A DNA stretch of 64,000 bases, taken from assembly GCA_016709725.1 (NCBI GenBank), contig JADJMG010000010.1, positions 112,307-176,306 of the forward strand, in the 5' to 3' direction. The stretch is from Bacteroidota bacterium (GTDB lineage: Bacteria > Bacteroidota > Bacteroidia > AKYH767-A > OLB10). Position numbers and translations under genes: made by a program. Positions within the stretch are counted from its first letter, which is position 1. The number at the start of each line of letters is the position of its first letter. The notes under the pieces are model-generated. The model was given only the letters and a program-made list of their open reading frames with translations. It did no database searches and was not told the DNA's origin. Positions 46,296 to 56,820 of this stretch are shown in pieces.

Positions 46296-47947
46296 ATGTC
46301 GAAAAACTTAAGTGATCTCGCTAGACGGAAGGGACTCGAAAAAATCTTTTCGAGGAATTAGGAAAAGCTGCCGTAGAAACCGGAACTCCTGAATTGGATG
46401 CAATGGCCAAACTTTGTGATGAGTTCTTAGTGGGTAAATCGACGGTATACGGTACTGTTAGTTTTTACGATTTTTTGCGCCCTGAGAATAAAGGAAAGAA
46501 AGTGTATGTATGCAATGGCAGCGCTTGCCTTACTGCTGGAACACAATCTGAGTTAAAAACTAAACTAAGAACAAAGTTTAGCGCACAGGAAGTGGGTGAG
46601 ATGTGTTGTTTGGGTCGTTGTCACGAAAATGCTGCTTTTCATGTGAATGGAACTAATTATTCTGGAAGCGATATTAATTCGATTGATTCAATTTGTAAGA
46701 AAGAACACAACACAAAAGAGTTATATCATGTTGGAAGTGTTGGTACTCCCATTTTGACAATTGCACCACCAAAGTTTGAAGAGTATTATAAAATTTTTGA
46801 GAAAGTTCTTGCAACAGATCCCTTACAATGTTTAGCCGAATTGAAGGATTCTGGTTTGCGCGGGAGAGGAGGTGCTGGATTTTCAATGGCGTTTAAATTG
46901 GAATCGTGCAGGAATGTTGAGGATGATATGAAGTTCATCGTATGCAATGCCGATGAAGGTGATCCTGGTGCTTATTCCGATCGTTATTTATTGGAGCAGC
47001 GTCCACATGCCTTGTTGATGGGTATGATGATCGCTGGTTATATCTCTGGTGCTTCTGTGGGCGTTGTGTATATCCGCGGTGAGTATCCTGAATCGGTAAC
47101 AATCATTTCGGATGCCATTGCAATGTTGCATGATAAAAATTTTTTAGGAAAGAATATTCTAGGTTCTAATTTCAATTTTGATTTTAAAGTAATCAAAGCG
47201 CAAGGAGCCTATATCTGTGGTGAAGAAACAGCATTGTTATCATCTATAGAAGGACAACGTCCGGAAGTACGTGTTCGACCTCCTTATCCTACACAAAAAG
47301 GACTGTTTAATAAACCGACGGTCGTAAATAATGTGGAGACTTTAGCCAATCTTCCATTCATCATGCAACAGGGTGGAAAAAAATATGCAAGCATTGGTAC
47401 TGCAAAATCTACGGGCACTAAATTAATTTCTTTAGATGGTCATTTCAATAAACCTGGAATTTACGAGGCCGATATGGGAACACCCTTGCGTGTAGTCATT
47501 GATGAGTTGGGAGGTGGGTTTAAACATCCCATAAAAGCCATGCACATTGGTGGACCACTCGGTGGATTGGTTCCGATTGAGAAGATTGATAGTCTTACAG
47601 TCGATTTCGATTCGTTTGCGAAGGAAGGATTCTTATTGGGACATGCTTCCATCGTTTGTATACCTGAAGATTATCCTTTGATTGATTACATCGAACATTT
47701 ATTTCGATTTACTTCGCATGAAAGTTGTGGAAAATGTTTTCCTTGCCGACTGGGAAGTACTCGCGGTTATGAAATGATTGATAAGGCTCGAAATAGTGAT
47801 TATAAAATGGATCGTCAGTTGATGGATGATCTTTTGGAAACATTAGAAACAGGTTCGCTGTGTGCATTGGGTGGTGGCTTGCCATTGCCTGTAAAAAATG
47901 CATTGAAATATTTTGATTCGGAATTAGCACCATACTTCAAAAAATAG
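46296..47947 (+). CDS. NAD-dependent formate dehydrogenase diaphorase subunit (NuoE-NuoF fusion), frameshifted near the N-terminus
   Basis: About 550 residues when repaired. ATG at 46296 reads SKNLSDLARRKGLEK, then breaks in an A6 run at 46339-46344; one more A gives KNLFEELGKAAVETGTPELD and joins the frame open from 46394. The NuoE part binds 2Fe-2S through CNGSAC and CCLGRC. The NuoF part has GLRGRGGAGFSMAFK (NADH/FMN), CNADEGDPGAYSDR, and 4Fe-4S cysteines in SCGKCFPCRLG plus SLCALGGG. It moves electrons from the alpha subunit to NAD+. It lies 4 bases upstream of the alpha subunit gene. Confidence 0.92.
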
Positions 47948-47951
47948 AATC

Positions 47952-50674
47952 ATGGGAAAAACTGCTTATATAAACGACAAGCTGTTTGAAGTCAAAGAAG
48001 GTGAAACGATTTTAAATTTCGTTCGTCGACATATTGGGAAGGATATTGTTCCCACGCTTTGTGATGCTCCTAATTTGGATCCATTTGGTGCTTGTAGAGT
48101 TTGTAGTGTCGATGTAGCTTTAGTGAAAGAGGGTCCTGCGAAAGCCCAGGCTTCTTGCCATACTCCTGTTATCGCTGGATCTTTTATCTATACAGATTCA
48201 GAGAGAATAAAAAGATTGCGCAAGAATATTGTGGAGTTGGTGTTAACCGATCATCCACTCGATTGCCTCACGTGTGAAGTAAATAATAATTGCGAGTTGC
48301 AAACCGTAGCAGCAAAAGTGGGTATTCGCGACGTGCGTTATCCTGCTGGTAAAAATCATTTAGATAAGAAAAAAGATTTGTCGCATCCTTACATGACTTC
48401 CGATTTTTCGAAGTGTATTAATTGTGGAAGATGTGTTCGTGCTTGTGATGAAGTGCAAGGGGAGATGGTATTGAGTATGGCCGGTAGAGGATTCGATAGC
48501 CATATTGTGAAAAGTTTCAACGATAGTTTTTTTGAGTCTGATTGTGTGAGTTGTGGAGCTTGCGCGCAAGCTTGTCCAACCTCTGCTATTTCTGATGTGT
48601 TTGAGTCGAAGTCGATAGTTGCCGATAAAAAAGTAAGAACGATTTGTACGTATTGTGGAGTGGGATGTAATTTGGATGTGGCTGTGGTAGATGGAAAAGT
48701 AAAATCAATTCAAGCACCGTTTGATGCCGAAGTGAATCAAGGACATACCTGTTTGAAAGGACGATACGCTTTTTCATTTTATAATCACACCGATCGACTC
48801 ACGACTCCGCTTATCCGCAAGAACGGAAAATTGGAACCAGCATCATGGGAGGAGGCGTATGACTACATTGCTGATAAATTGACTTCTATAAAAGCAAAAT
48901 ACGGACCTGATTCCATCAGCGGAATTTCTTCTGCAAGATGCACGAACGAAGAAAATTATTTAATGCAAAAGTTTTTCCGTGCTGTGATTGGAACCAATAA
49001 TATTGATTCGTGTGCTCGTGTTTGTCATTCTCCCACGGCAATGGGAATGCAACGAGCTTTTGGTACGGGTGCTGCTACCAATTCGGTGATTGATTTAAAT
49101 TACACCGATGCCATCATGGTCATTGGTGCAAATCCAACCGATGCACATCCGGTGACAGGTGCGAAGTTGAAGCAGTTTGCGATGAAAGGAAAAACTACCA
49201 TCGTCATTGATCCTCGTCGTACAGAGTTAGCACGTTATGCAACATATCATCTGCAATTGAAGCCAGGAACGAATGTCGCTTTGTTGAATATGATGTTGTA
49301 TTATATTGCTTCATCCGGATTAGAAGACAAGAAATTTATTGAGAGTAGGACGGAAGGATACGACGATTTCAAGAAGCAAATCTTAAGCCTCGACATCGAT
49401 CAAATGGAAAAGATTACGGGTGTAGATCGTAATTTAGTGAAAGCAGCAGCCATCGCTTATGCAAAGGCACCCAATGCCATGTCGTATCATGGATTAGGAG
49501 TTACTGAACATAGTCAAGGTTCTTATACTGTAATGTTGATTTCTGATTTAGCCATGATCACGGGTAACATCGGTCGAAGAGGAGTGGGCGTAAATCCATT
49601 GCGTGGACAAAATAATGTACAAGGTGCAGCCGATATGGGTTGTCAGCCCCATCAAGGAGCTGGATACTTGGATTCATACGATCCCGAAATAAATAAATTA
49701 TACGAGTCATTTTATGGAAGAAAAATTCCTGTAGGTAAAGGATTAAAAATTCCGGAGATGTATGATTCTTCGATTGCTGGTAATTTAAAAGCCATGTGGT
49801 TGATGGGTGAAGATTTAGTGCAAACAGATCCCAATACTTCGGTGGTGATTGCTGCCATGAAGAATTTAGAGTTGCTTGTAGTCCAAGAAATATTTATGAC
49901 CGAGACATGTCACTATGCGCATGTGATTTTACCGGCAGCAACATTTTTCGAAAAAAGCGGAACGTTTACCAATGGAGAACGTCGTATTCAACGAGTGCAG
50001 AAAGTGGTTGAACCCATAGCAGGAACAAAAAGTGATGGTGATATCATGGTCGATATATTAAATAAGATGGGTTATCCTCAACCTGCTTATGATCCAGATA
50101 CGATGTTGCAGGAAATATCGAAGATTGTTCCATTCTTCGCAGGAGTCACCTGGGATAATTTAGCTGAGAATGGAAAGCAATGGCCTGTATTGCCTGATGG
50201 TTCTGACACTGAAATTTTGCATATTGATACATTTAAACGTGGATTGGGAAAATTTCATTATTTCGATTGGAAAGAATCGGAAGAGTTAGTAAAAATGGAA
50301 AGCAGTACCCTTATATTGTTACAACGAATCGTGAATTGGAACATTACAATGCAGGAACTATGACTCGGAGAACGGGTAATGTAGATATCTTAACAGAAGA
50401 TGTGATATTGATTCATCCTGATGATGCAGCCACCCATTTTATTGAGGAAGGAGATATGGTTTGTGTTGAATCTCCTCGTGGGAAAGTTGATATTAAAGCA
50501 CGTCTCACCGATGAAGTGAAGCCTGGAGTACTGAGTACAACCTTCCATTTCCCAGAGTTGACATTAAATATAATTACGAGTAGCGAACGTGATTCGGAAG
50601 CCATGTGTCCAGAGTATAAAATTGTAGCTGTGAATATTCGTAAGAGTAAGGGGAAATATAAAGAAAAGGTATGA
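47952..50674 (+). CDS. Formate dehydrogenase alpha subunit (Mo-bisMGD), frameshifted near the C-terminus
   Basis: About 907 residues when repaired. Layout: 2Fe-2S (CDAPNLDPFGACRVCSVDV), NuoG-type HPLDCLTCEVNNNCELQ, two 4Fe-4S ferredoxin motifs (CINCGRCVRAC, CVSCGACAQACP), then the molybdopterin oxidoreductase with its own cluster (CTYCGVGCNLDV). The active site is cysteine, not selenocysteine: C358 in ARVCHSPTAMGM. The frame breaks at the A5 run 50291-50295. One more A gives ELVKNGKQYPYIVTTNREL and joins the MopB C-terminal domain ending at 50674. It oxidises formate to CO2, passing electrons to the NuoEF-like subunit. Its stop overlaps the moaC-moaB start by four bases. Confidence 0.93.
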
Positions 50675-51591
50675 TCAATATCACGCATAAAAATTCAACC
50701 TTAAGAAAAGCAGTTGCTTCTGCTGTTGTGAAAGTGAGCAAGGTGGAGACCATAGAAGCGATCCAAAATAAAGATGTTCCTAAGGGTGATGTATTGGAAT
50801 GCGCTCGAGTAGCTGGACTTTTCGCCGTTAAAAAAACCAGTGAAATGATTCCCGATTGTCATCCGATGCCAATAGAATTTACGCAAATTCAATATCGAAT
50901 TGAGAAGTTAGAATTGCACATTGAAGTCGAAGTGCATACTATTTATAAAACAGGTGTAGAAGTGGAAGCGATGCATGGTGCTTCTGTAGTTGCATTAACA
51001 GTGTACGATATGCTGAAGCCCATTGATAAAGGTGTTGAAATATCGTCCATCAAACTAGTTTCTAAGAAAGGTGGTAAAAGTGATTTTAAGAATGAACTGT
51101 CTTTTGAATTGCAAGCAGCTGTTGTTGTTTGCTCTGATACCATCTCTAAAGGAACTAAAGAAGATAAAGCAGGAAAAGCAATTATTCAGAAGTTACACGA
51201 TTTAAATATCGATGATATATCGTATTCCATCATTCCTGACGACAAAGAATTAATTGCCTCAACCGTACAAGCATTAGCAACGAATCATTTCGATTTAATA
51301 ATCGTAACGGGTGGTACTGGTTTATCTGCCCGCGATGTAAGTCCGGAAGCGATACGACCTTTGTTGGATCGTGAAATTCCAGGTATCATGGAGGCAGCAA
51401 GAAATTATGGACAAAGTCGAACACCGTATGCGATGTTAAGTAGAGGCATTGCAGGTATGATTGGTGAAACGGTTGTACTATCTTTGCCAGGCTCAACACG
51501 CGGTGCCGAAGAAAGTATGGACGCCATCTTTCCACACCTCTTGCATATTTTTGCGGTGATGCAAGGAAAACCTCATCCTACACAATCTTAG
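50671..51591 (+). CDS. moaCB: Bifunctional Moco biosynthesis protein MoaC/MoaB fusion
   Basis: 306 residues. Residues 1-150 are MoaC (cyclic pyranopterin monophosphate synthase): VPKGDVLECARVAGLFAVKK, PDCHPMPIEFTQIQY, and GVEVEAMHGASVVALTVYDM. Residues 150-300 are MoaB/MogA-like: VVVCSDTISKGTKEDKAGKA, IIVTGGTGLSARDVSPEAI, SRGIAGMIGETVVLSLPGS. The second domain likely adenylates molybdopterin. The fusion completes the Moco set in this cluster. Its ATGA overlap with the formate dehydrogenase gene shows translational coupling. Confidence 0.95.
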   Translation: MINITHKNSTLRKAVASAVVKVSKVETIEAIQNKDVPKGDVLECARVAGLFAVKKTSEMIPDCHPMPIEFTQIQYRIEKLELHIEVEVHTIYKTGVEVEAMHGASVVALTVYDMLKPIDKGVEISSIKLVSKKGGKSDFKNELSFELQAAVVVCSDTISKGTKEDKAGKAIIQKLHDLNIDDISYSIIPDDKELIASTVQALATNHFDLIIVTGGTGLSARDVSPEAIRPLLDREIPGIMEAARNYGQSRTPYAMLSRGIAGMIGETVVLSLPGSTRGAEESMDAIFPHLLHIFAVMQGKPHPTQS

Positions 51592-51600
51592 TAAAGAAAA

Positions 51601-51645
51601 CCTCATTCCTCATTCCTCATTCCTCATCCCACATTCCTCATTCAT
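51601..51645. repeat. CATTCCT microsatellite-like repeat
   Basis: About six tandem, partly imperfect units of CTCATTC/CACATTC lie between moaCB and the fatty acid hydroxylase gene. It is a low-complexity spacer with no evident function. Confidence 0.7.
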
Positions 51646-51656
51646 AGTTTAAAGAA

Positions 51657-52616
51657 ATGATTTCAATCGCTGAAAAATATTTATTGATATTTTCTTTGCC
51701 GTTATATACCGTAATTATTTTATTTGAAGTTTTCATGAGTAATTGGCATATGAAAGCCTTTTACTCTGTGAAAGAAACGGTGATGAATGTATATTTGACC
51801 TTGGTAAATTCAACGGTTGATTTGGTTTTTCGTGGCGTATATTTAATAGTTCTTTTTTTAGCGTATGATTTTAAACTCTTAGAAGCCCCGCATCAACCTT
51901 TTATTTATTGGGGAATATTATTCTTGCTGGAAGATTTAGCTTTTTATGTGGAGCATAAAGTAGATCATAGTAGTCGACTTTTTTGGTCGGTTCATGTAAC
52001 GCATCATTCCTCTCCTGAATTTAATTTGAGTACTGGATTTCGTTCATCAGTGTTGCAACCATTATATCGTTTTGTTTATTTTATTCCGATTGCTTTTTTT
52101 GGATTTCATCCTATTGATATTCTCTTTATGTTTTCCTTAACTCAAGTGTACGGTGTGTTGGTACATACGCAGTATATTCGAAAGATGCCTGAATGGTTTG
52201 AATCTGTTTTTGTGAGTCCTTCACATCATCGAGTACACCATGCCAGCAATATTTTGTACCTCGACAAAAACATGGGAATGGTTTTGATTATTTGGGATAA
52301 ATTATTCGGAACTTTTCAAGCAGAAGTAGAAGCGGAGCCTGTGAAATTTGGGATTACCACGATGCCACAACATCCATTTCATCCCATAAAAAGTATTACC
52401 CATGAGTTTAGTAACATCGTCCGTGATGTAGGCAATGCAAGTAGTCTGAAGAATAAATTGAATTATATTTTCAAAGCACCAGGATGGAGTCATGATGGAA
52501 GTTCGAAAACATCCAAAGAGTTGCAACGTGAATTAGCAACGAAGAGTTCGAGCGTAGTTGATCATCCAACTTCAGAAGAGTATGCAACAGCTTCGATAGA
52601 CGATTCGGCCTTCTAG
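51657..52616 (+). CDS. Sterol desaturase/fatty acid hydroxylase superfamily membrane protein
   Basis: 319 residues. Several hydrophobic helices surround the di-iron histidine boxes: EHKVDH near residue 103, HVTHHSS near 115, and SHHRVHHASN near 185. This is the alkylglycerol monooxygenase/sterol desaturase-like pattern. It probably hydroxylates a membrane lipid or carotenoid at the inner membrane; substrate is unknown. The C-terminal 60 residues are polar. It follows moaCB on the same strand but is separated by a simple repeat and is probably not functionally linked. Confidence 0.9.
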   Translation: MISIAEKYLLIFSLPLYTVIILFEVFMSNWHMKAFYSVKETVMNVYLTLVNSTVDLVFRGVYLIVLFLAYDFKLLEAPHQPFIYWGILFLLEDLAFYVEHKVDHSSRLFWSVHVTHHSSPEFNLSTGFRSSVLQPLYRFVYFIPIAFFGFHPIDILFMFSLTQVYGVLVHTQYIRKMPEWFESVFVSPSHHRVHHASNILYLDKNMGMVLIIWDKLFGTFQAEVEAEPVKFGITTMPQHPFHPIKSITHEFSNIVRDVGNASSLKNKLNYIFKAPGWSHDGSSKTSKELQRELATKSSSVVDHPTSEEYATASIDDSAF

Positions 52617-52670
52617 TCGCTGGTTGTTTGTACGAGTGTAATATTTATAGCATTCATCCAACTTTTTAAA

Positions 52671-52689
52671 CCTGCCTGCAGCAGGCAGG
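52671..52689. repeat. Dispersed palindrome CCTGCCTGC-A-GCAGGCAGG
   Basis: This is the inverted copy of the element at 18516-18534, again in an intergenic gap next to CACAAGAG-type words (52690-52735). It lies between convergent genes and might act as a terminator stem, but lacks a T-tract. Confidence 0.7.
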
Positions 52690-52890
52690 CACAAAAGGCA
52701 CAAGAGGACACAAAAGATCACAAGAGAATACAAGTGATTAAACTATAGTGCACTTCTTGACCTCAGCGTCTCTAGTGATGAAAAAAGCATCTCGTATCAT
52801 AATTATTTTCTAATTCGAAAAAAATCTAGCAGCCAGAAGCCAGCAGCTGAAAAAATGATCAAAGGAATATTCTCGATTCCACGAAAAAAA

Positions 52891-54048
52891 TCACTCAATC
52901 GACAAACTCTTATCCCGCCGCTTTGTTCCATCATATATCTCAAACTTCAAAAACCGGCATTCAATCGGACCATTGTACATCACCATTTTTCTCGAGGGGC
53001 GAAGACCAATATGTTTGGCAACCTCTAAATTTCCGGTGAGAAACCAACAGGTCCAACCTTTGAAATTTTGTTTCATGGCATCGCCGAAACCTTGGTACAT
53101 GGCTAAAATATCTTTCGGTTCGATGCGTAATCCGTAGGGCGGATTACATATCATCATTCCTTCGTCGGCAGGAGTTTTGAATTTTTCGAAAGAACATTTA
53201 CGCAATTGAATCACATCTGCCAATCCAGCATGATCAATATTTTGTTTTGCTTTTGCTAATACAGCCCCGCTGATGTCGGATCCATATAATTTTAATCCGT
53301 TTGGTTTTAATTCGGCTTTGATAGCATCGTTATAAATTTGCTTCCACAAGGCTTTATCATAATCTTTCCATCCTTGGAATCCAAACCAATCTTTTTGTTT
53401 GTTAGGAGCGATATTAAGTGCTAATAAAGCAGCTTCAATCAATATAGTTCCACTTCCGCACATAAAATCGGCAAGCGGCATTTTACGATCCCAATCACTC
53501 AGAATAATTAATGCTGCCGCTAAAGCTTCATTGATGGGAGCTTGATTCGTATAATCTCGATAGCCTCGTTTGTGTAATGAGTCGCCTGAGCTATCTAATG
53601 AAAGCGTGCAATTGTTTTCATAAATATGTAAGTGAATTCTAAAATCAGGGAATTCTACATCTACATTGGGACGCTCACCAAATTTATCGCGAAATTGATC
53701 AGCGATGGCATCCTTGGCTTTTAGAGCGACATACAACGAATGCGTTAAATTGGAATTGTTAAGTGTTGCATTTATAGCGAAGGTTTGATTAAGAGAAAAT
53801 AATTCACTCCAATCAATATTTTTTACTTCATTGTAAAGCATGTCTTCATCAATCGCTTCAAAGGTGCAGATGGGCTTTAAAATTCTTAAGGCAGTTCGGC
53901 AATGTAAATTTGCTTTGTACATCAAGGCCAAATCCCCTTCAAACTGAACAGCGCGTGTTAAAATATTGGTGTTCTCGGCACCTAGCGCCATTAACTCTTG
54001 TTCAAGAATTTCTTCGCATCCCGCAAAGGTTTTAGCAATTAAGATCAT
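52891..54048 (-). CDS. THUMP-domain class I RNA methyltransferase (RlmL N-domain/YcbY type)
   Basis: 385 residues. The N-terminus has the ferredoxin-like/THUMP domain (KTFAGCEEILEQELMALGAE ... RTALRILKPICTF). HKRGYRDYTNQAPINEALAA begins the catalytic domain, with SAM motif LADFMCGSGTILIEAALLA, GSDISGAVLAKAKQNI and the catalytic ICNPPYGLRI. E. coli RlmL makes m2G2445 in 23S rRNA; this protein equals its N-terminal half, so guanine-N2 methylation is the likely activity. It is transcribed alone. Confidence 0.92.
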   Translation of the reverse strand: MILIAKTFAGCEEILEQELMALGAENTNILTRAVQFEGDLALMYKANLHCRTALRILKPICTFEAIDEDMLYNEVKNIDWSELFSLNQTFAINATLNNSNLTHSLYVALKAKDAIADQFRDKFGERPNVDVEFPDFRIHLHIYENNCTLSLDSSGDSLHKRGYRDYTNQAPINEALAAALIILSDWDRKMPLADFMCGSGTILIEAALLALNIAPNKQKDWFGFQGWKDYDKALWKQIYNDAIKAELKPNGLKLYGSDISGAVLAKAKQNIDHAGLADVIQLRKCSFEKFKTPADEGMMICNPPYGLRIEPKDILAMYQGFGDAMKQNFKGWTCWFLTGNLEVAKHIGLRPSRKMVMYNGPIECRFLKFEIYDGTKRRDKSLSIE

Positions 54049-54420
54049 TTAGTTTTCGATTCGAAAGGGTAATTATTCTATTTAATTTATTAAAAAAAAT
54101 GAGTTTATCTTTCAAAGATAGTTCAATTACTTTTTACATGTAGTGAATCCATATTCTTGAATTTAGAATCATTTGTAATATGCTGTAAGATTTAGTGAAA
54201 ATTGCTTTTTTGAACTTCAATTTTTGTATGTGTAAATAATAGAATATCAATGTATTGCAATGTAATTTGATTTTTATTTAAAGCATGAATAAATAGGAAC
54301 ATAAGGTCTAAAATTCAAGTATAAATTGATTGATAGTAAGCAGTCGAAAGGCTGAGCGTTGAGTTAATCTATCGGCATCAAAAATAATTCTTTAAAAAAA
54401 TATCTACTAAAAATAATAAA
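54049..54420. other. Intergenic region, no gene seen
   Basis: 372 AT-rich bases lie between divergent genes. I see no reading frame of interest and no strong hairpin. It presumably contains both promoters, but no consensus -7 box stands out. Confidence 0.5.
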
Positions 54421-56556
54421 ATGAAAATTTCCAACGCACCTTATCTTTTATCAATCTTTGTGTTGATGTTGATTGCATCCGCAAGTTTTGGTCAAACATC
54501 AGTAACAAGTGGTGTTACCAATGTGGGTTATGCATTGAACACATCTGCCATAGCCATTGACCCGGGTTTAGCTATTGCATCAGGATCTAATATAACTGGA
54601 TTTAAGGTAACGATTTCTAGCGGATTGAAACCATCGGATGTATTATCATTTACTGGAACATTGCCAAGTGGCATTACAGTAACATCCTACAACTCTGGAA
54701 CAGGTGTAATTACTTTCAATGGTTCCACTTCTGCAGCAAATTGGGAAAATTTGTTGAGAACAGTAACTTATGCGAATTCAAACATTGCCGAATATGGACA
54801 ACGTACTATTTCTTTTAGTGCAGGAAATTTATCAGCCAATGCAAATGGTCATTTTTACGAGTTAATAAGTACCAACGTAGATTGGAATACAGCAAAGTCA
54901 AATGCAGAAGCTCAAACTTATTTAGGGTTGACAGGCTATTTGGCAACCATTACATCAACAGCAGAAATTGCATTTATTCGTCAGATATTAAATGCAGATG
55001 CATGGATGGGTGCGTCGGATGAATTTTCAGAAATTAATACGGCAACTGGAATGACAACGTATATTGATCAAACTGCGTCAGAAGGAAATTGGTATTGGGT
55101 GACGGGTCCGGAGAAAGGAACTATGTTTTCAACGGGTAATATAAATCCTGTGACACAGTCCGGACAATTTGCGAATTGGGATCTATCCGAGCCAAGTAAT
55201 ACGAATGGAGAACATTTTGGGGAAGTTTATGCTGGATCTTCACCAGGTGCATGGAATGATTTATCCAGTGTAGCGTCGATGCCGTATATTGTTGAGTATG
55301 GTGGATTAGTTTCTGATCCAATTCAAAACATCAGCGCAAGCACTGTAATTAATATTGAAATATCAGCGAATACCACCTCTGCTGCTCAGGTAGTTTGTGA
55401 AAACTCGACGGCAGCAACGATAACTGGAGCCACTCCTTATGGAGGTGAAGGAACGTATACGTATAAATGGATTAGCTCTACTACAAATGCATCCTCAGGG
55501 TATGCAGATGCAATCGGTACAATTAATACATCGAATTATTCACCCGGTGTGATTGCTGCAGATACTTGGTATCGTCGTGTGGTAACCTCGGGTTCTTTAG
55601 TGGATACTTCTTCAGCAGTAGCCATAACGTTACATCCATCAATTACATCTTCCGTGAATATCCAAGACCCACTTTGTTTTGGATCGGAGGGAAGCGCAAC
55701 CGTTCTTTCTAGTGGCGGAACAGGATCTTTAACTTATAGTTGGTCTTCAGGTGGAAATGCTGCAACAGAAACAAATCTACTTGCAGGTACATACACAGTA
55801 ACAATTACAGATGCGATTGGATGTACACACGAAGAACAAGTATCCATCATTTCACCTACTCAAATTCAATTTTCAATTTCTCAGAATTCTCCATTATGTA
55901 ACGGAGGTACCGGTAATGTATCCGTTTCTGCTACGGGTGGATTGGGATCTTATACCTATCAGTGGAGTAACGGGATAACCACATCAAGTCAAACAGGAAT
56001 ACCCGCAGGCAATTATGATATAACCATTACAGATATGAATGGCTGTAAGCGAACCACTACGGTACATCTTACGCAACCTTCCCTGATCACAGCTTCATCA
56101 ACCACGACCAATGTTTTCAATTTGAACGATGGAACCATCGATTTAACAGTAACTGGCGGTACTCCAGGTTATACTTTTGCTTGGGATAATGGCGCTACAA
56201 CGGAAGATCTCACAGGTTTAGCAGCAGGAAATTATACGGTCATGGTTACGGATGCAAATGGATGTACTTTTAGTACTACCATCACCGTTAGTTCTTCGGT
56301 TGGTTTGTTTGAACCAATTGTAGGAAGACAAGTGATCATCGTTTATCCAAATCCAACCAATGGTAATATTACCTTAAAAGGAGTTCAGGCTGGACAATAT
56401 CGTGTGGTAGATGCAGTAGGTCGTATGATGAATTCATTCACCGTGCAACAACAAGATGTGGTGAATTTAGCTTTGTCGGAATTGACCAATGGATTGTATT
56501 ATATTCAATCGATGAATTCATCGAATTCACTAGCTAAATTCAATATCATTAAATAA
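54421..56556 (+). CDS. T9SS-secreted protein with C-type lectin-like domain and SprB repeats
   Basis: 711 residues. The signal peptide ends at SFGQ (residues 22-25). Residues 30-140 form a beta domain (ITGFKVTISSGLKPSDVLSF). Residues 140-300 are C-type lectin-like: GHFYELISTNVDWNTAKSNA, GYLATITSTAEIAFI, NWDLSEPSNTNGEHFGEVYA, GAWNDL. Two to three SprB-type repeats follow (LCFGSEGSATVLSSGGTGSL, PLCNGGTGNVSVSATGGLGS, FAWDNGATTEDLTGLAAGNY). The end (VYPNPTNGNITLKGVQ) is a type A sorting domain. It is likely a cell-surface, possibly carbohydrate-binding protein. SprB repeats occur in gliding adhesins. Confidence 0.92.
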   Translation: MKISNAPYLLSIFVLMLIASASFGQTSVTSGVTNVGYALNTSAIAIDPGLAIASGSNITGFKVTISSGLKPSDVLSFTGTLPSGITVTSYNSGTGVITFNGSTSAANWENLLRTVTYANSNIAEYGQRTISFSAGNLSANANGHFYELISTNVDWNTAKSNAEAQTYLGLTGYLATITSTAEIAFIRQILNADAWMGASDEFSEINTATGMTTYIDQTASEGNWYWVTGPEKGTMFSTGNINPVTQSGQFANWDLSEPSNTNGEHFGEVYAGSSPGAWNDLSSVASMPYIVEYGGLVSDPIQNISASTVINIEISANTTSAAQVVCENSTAATITGATPYGGEGTYTYKWISSTTNASSGYADAIGTINTSNYSPGVIAADTWYRRVVTSGSLVDTSSAVAITLHPSITSSVNIQDPLCFGSEGSATVLSSGGTGSLTYSWSSGGNAATETNLLAGTYTVTITDAIGCTHEEQVSIISPTQIQFSISQNSPLCNGGTGNVSVSATGGLGSYTYQWSNGITTSSQTGIPAGNYDITITDMNGCKRTTTVHLTQPSLITASSTTTNVFNLNDGTIDLTVTGGTPGYTFAWDNGATTEDLTGLAAGNYTVMVTDANGCTFSTTITVSSSVGLFEPIVGRQVIIVYPNPTNGNITLKGVQAGQYRVVDAVGRMMNSFTVQQQDVVNLALSELTNGLYYIQSMNSSNSLAKFNIIK

Positions 56557-56572
56557 TTAATTTATGTTAAGC

Positions 56573-56610
56573 AATCGGGGCATGTTTTACATGTCCCGAT
56601 TTTTTATTTT
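56573..56610 (+). terminator. Terminator after the lectin/SprB protein
   Basis: AATCGGGGCATGT (56573-56585) pairs with ACATGTCCCGATT (56589-56601) with one G-T pair, followed by TTTTATTTT. Strong rho-independent form. Confidence 0.87.
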
Positions 56611-56820
56611 ACCTAATTTGGATTGTAGTTTTTAGGATAAGATTTATTTTTTTCACAAATTTTTATCATAAATTCTTTACTTTCCTAAAATCAATGCAAG
56701 TTTAAGTTTGCGTTTGGATTTAGTCGATTAAAGTGATTTTGTCAGGGGGGGGGTGGATTTTGAAAGAAGTTGGAAGTTGGTTAATTACTCAGGTACAAAT
56801 AAGGTACAGATTGTTAATTC

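Noticed and set aside
48960..49030. Possible selenocysteine formate dehydrogenase
   Set aside because: The active-site codon at 49023 is TGT (cysteine), and the later break is a homopolymer shift, not a TGA.
51601..51645. CATTCCT repeats as a CRISPR leader or array
   Set aside because: Units are 7 bases, without unique spacers; simple low-complexity repeat.
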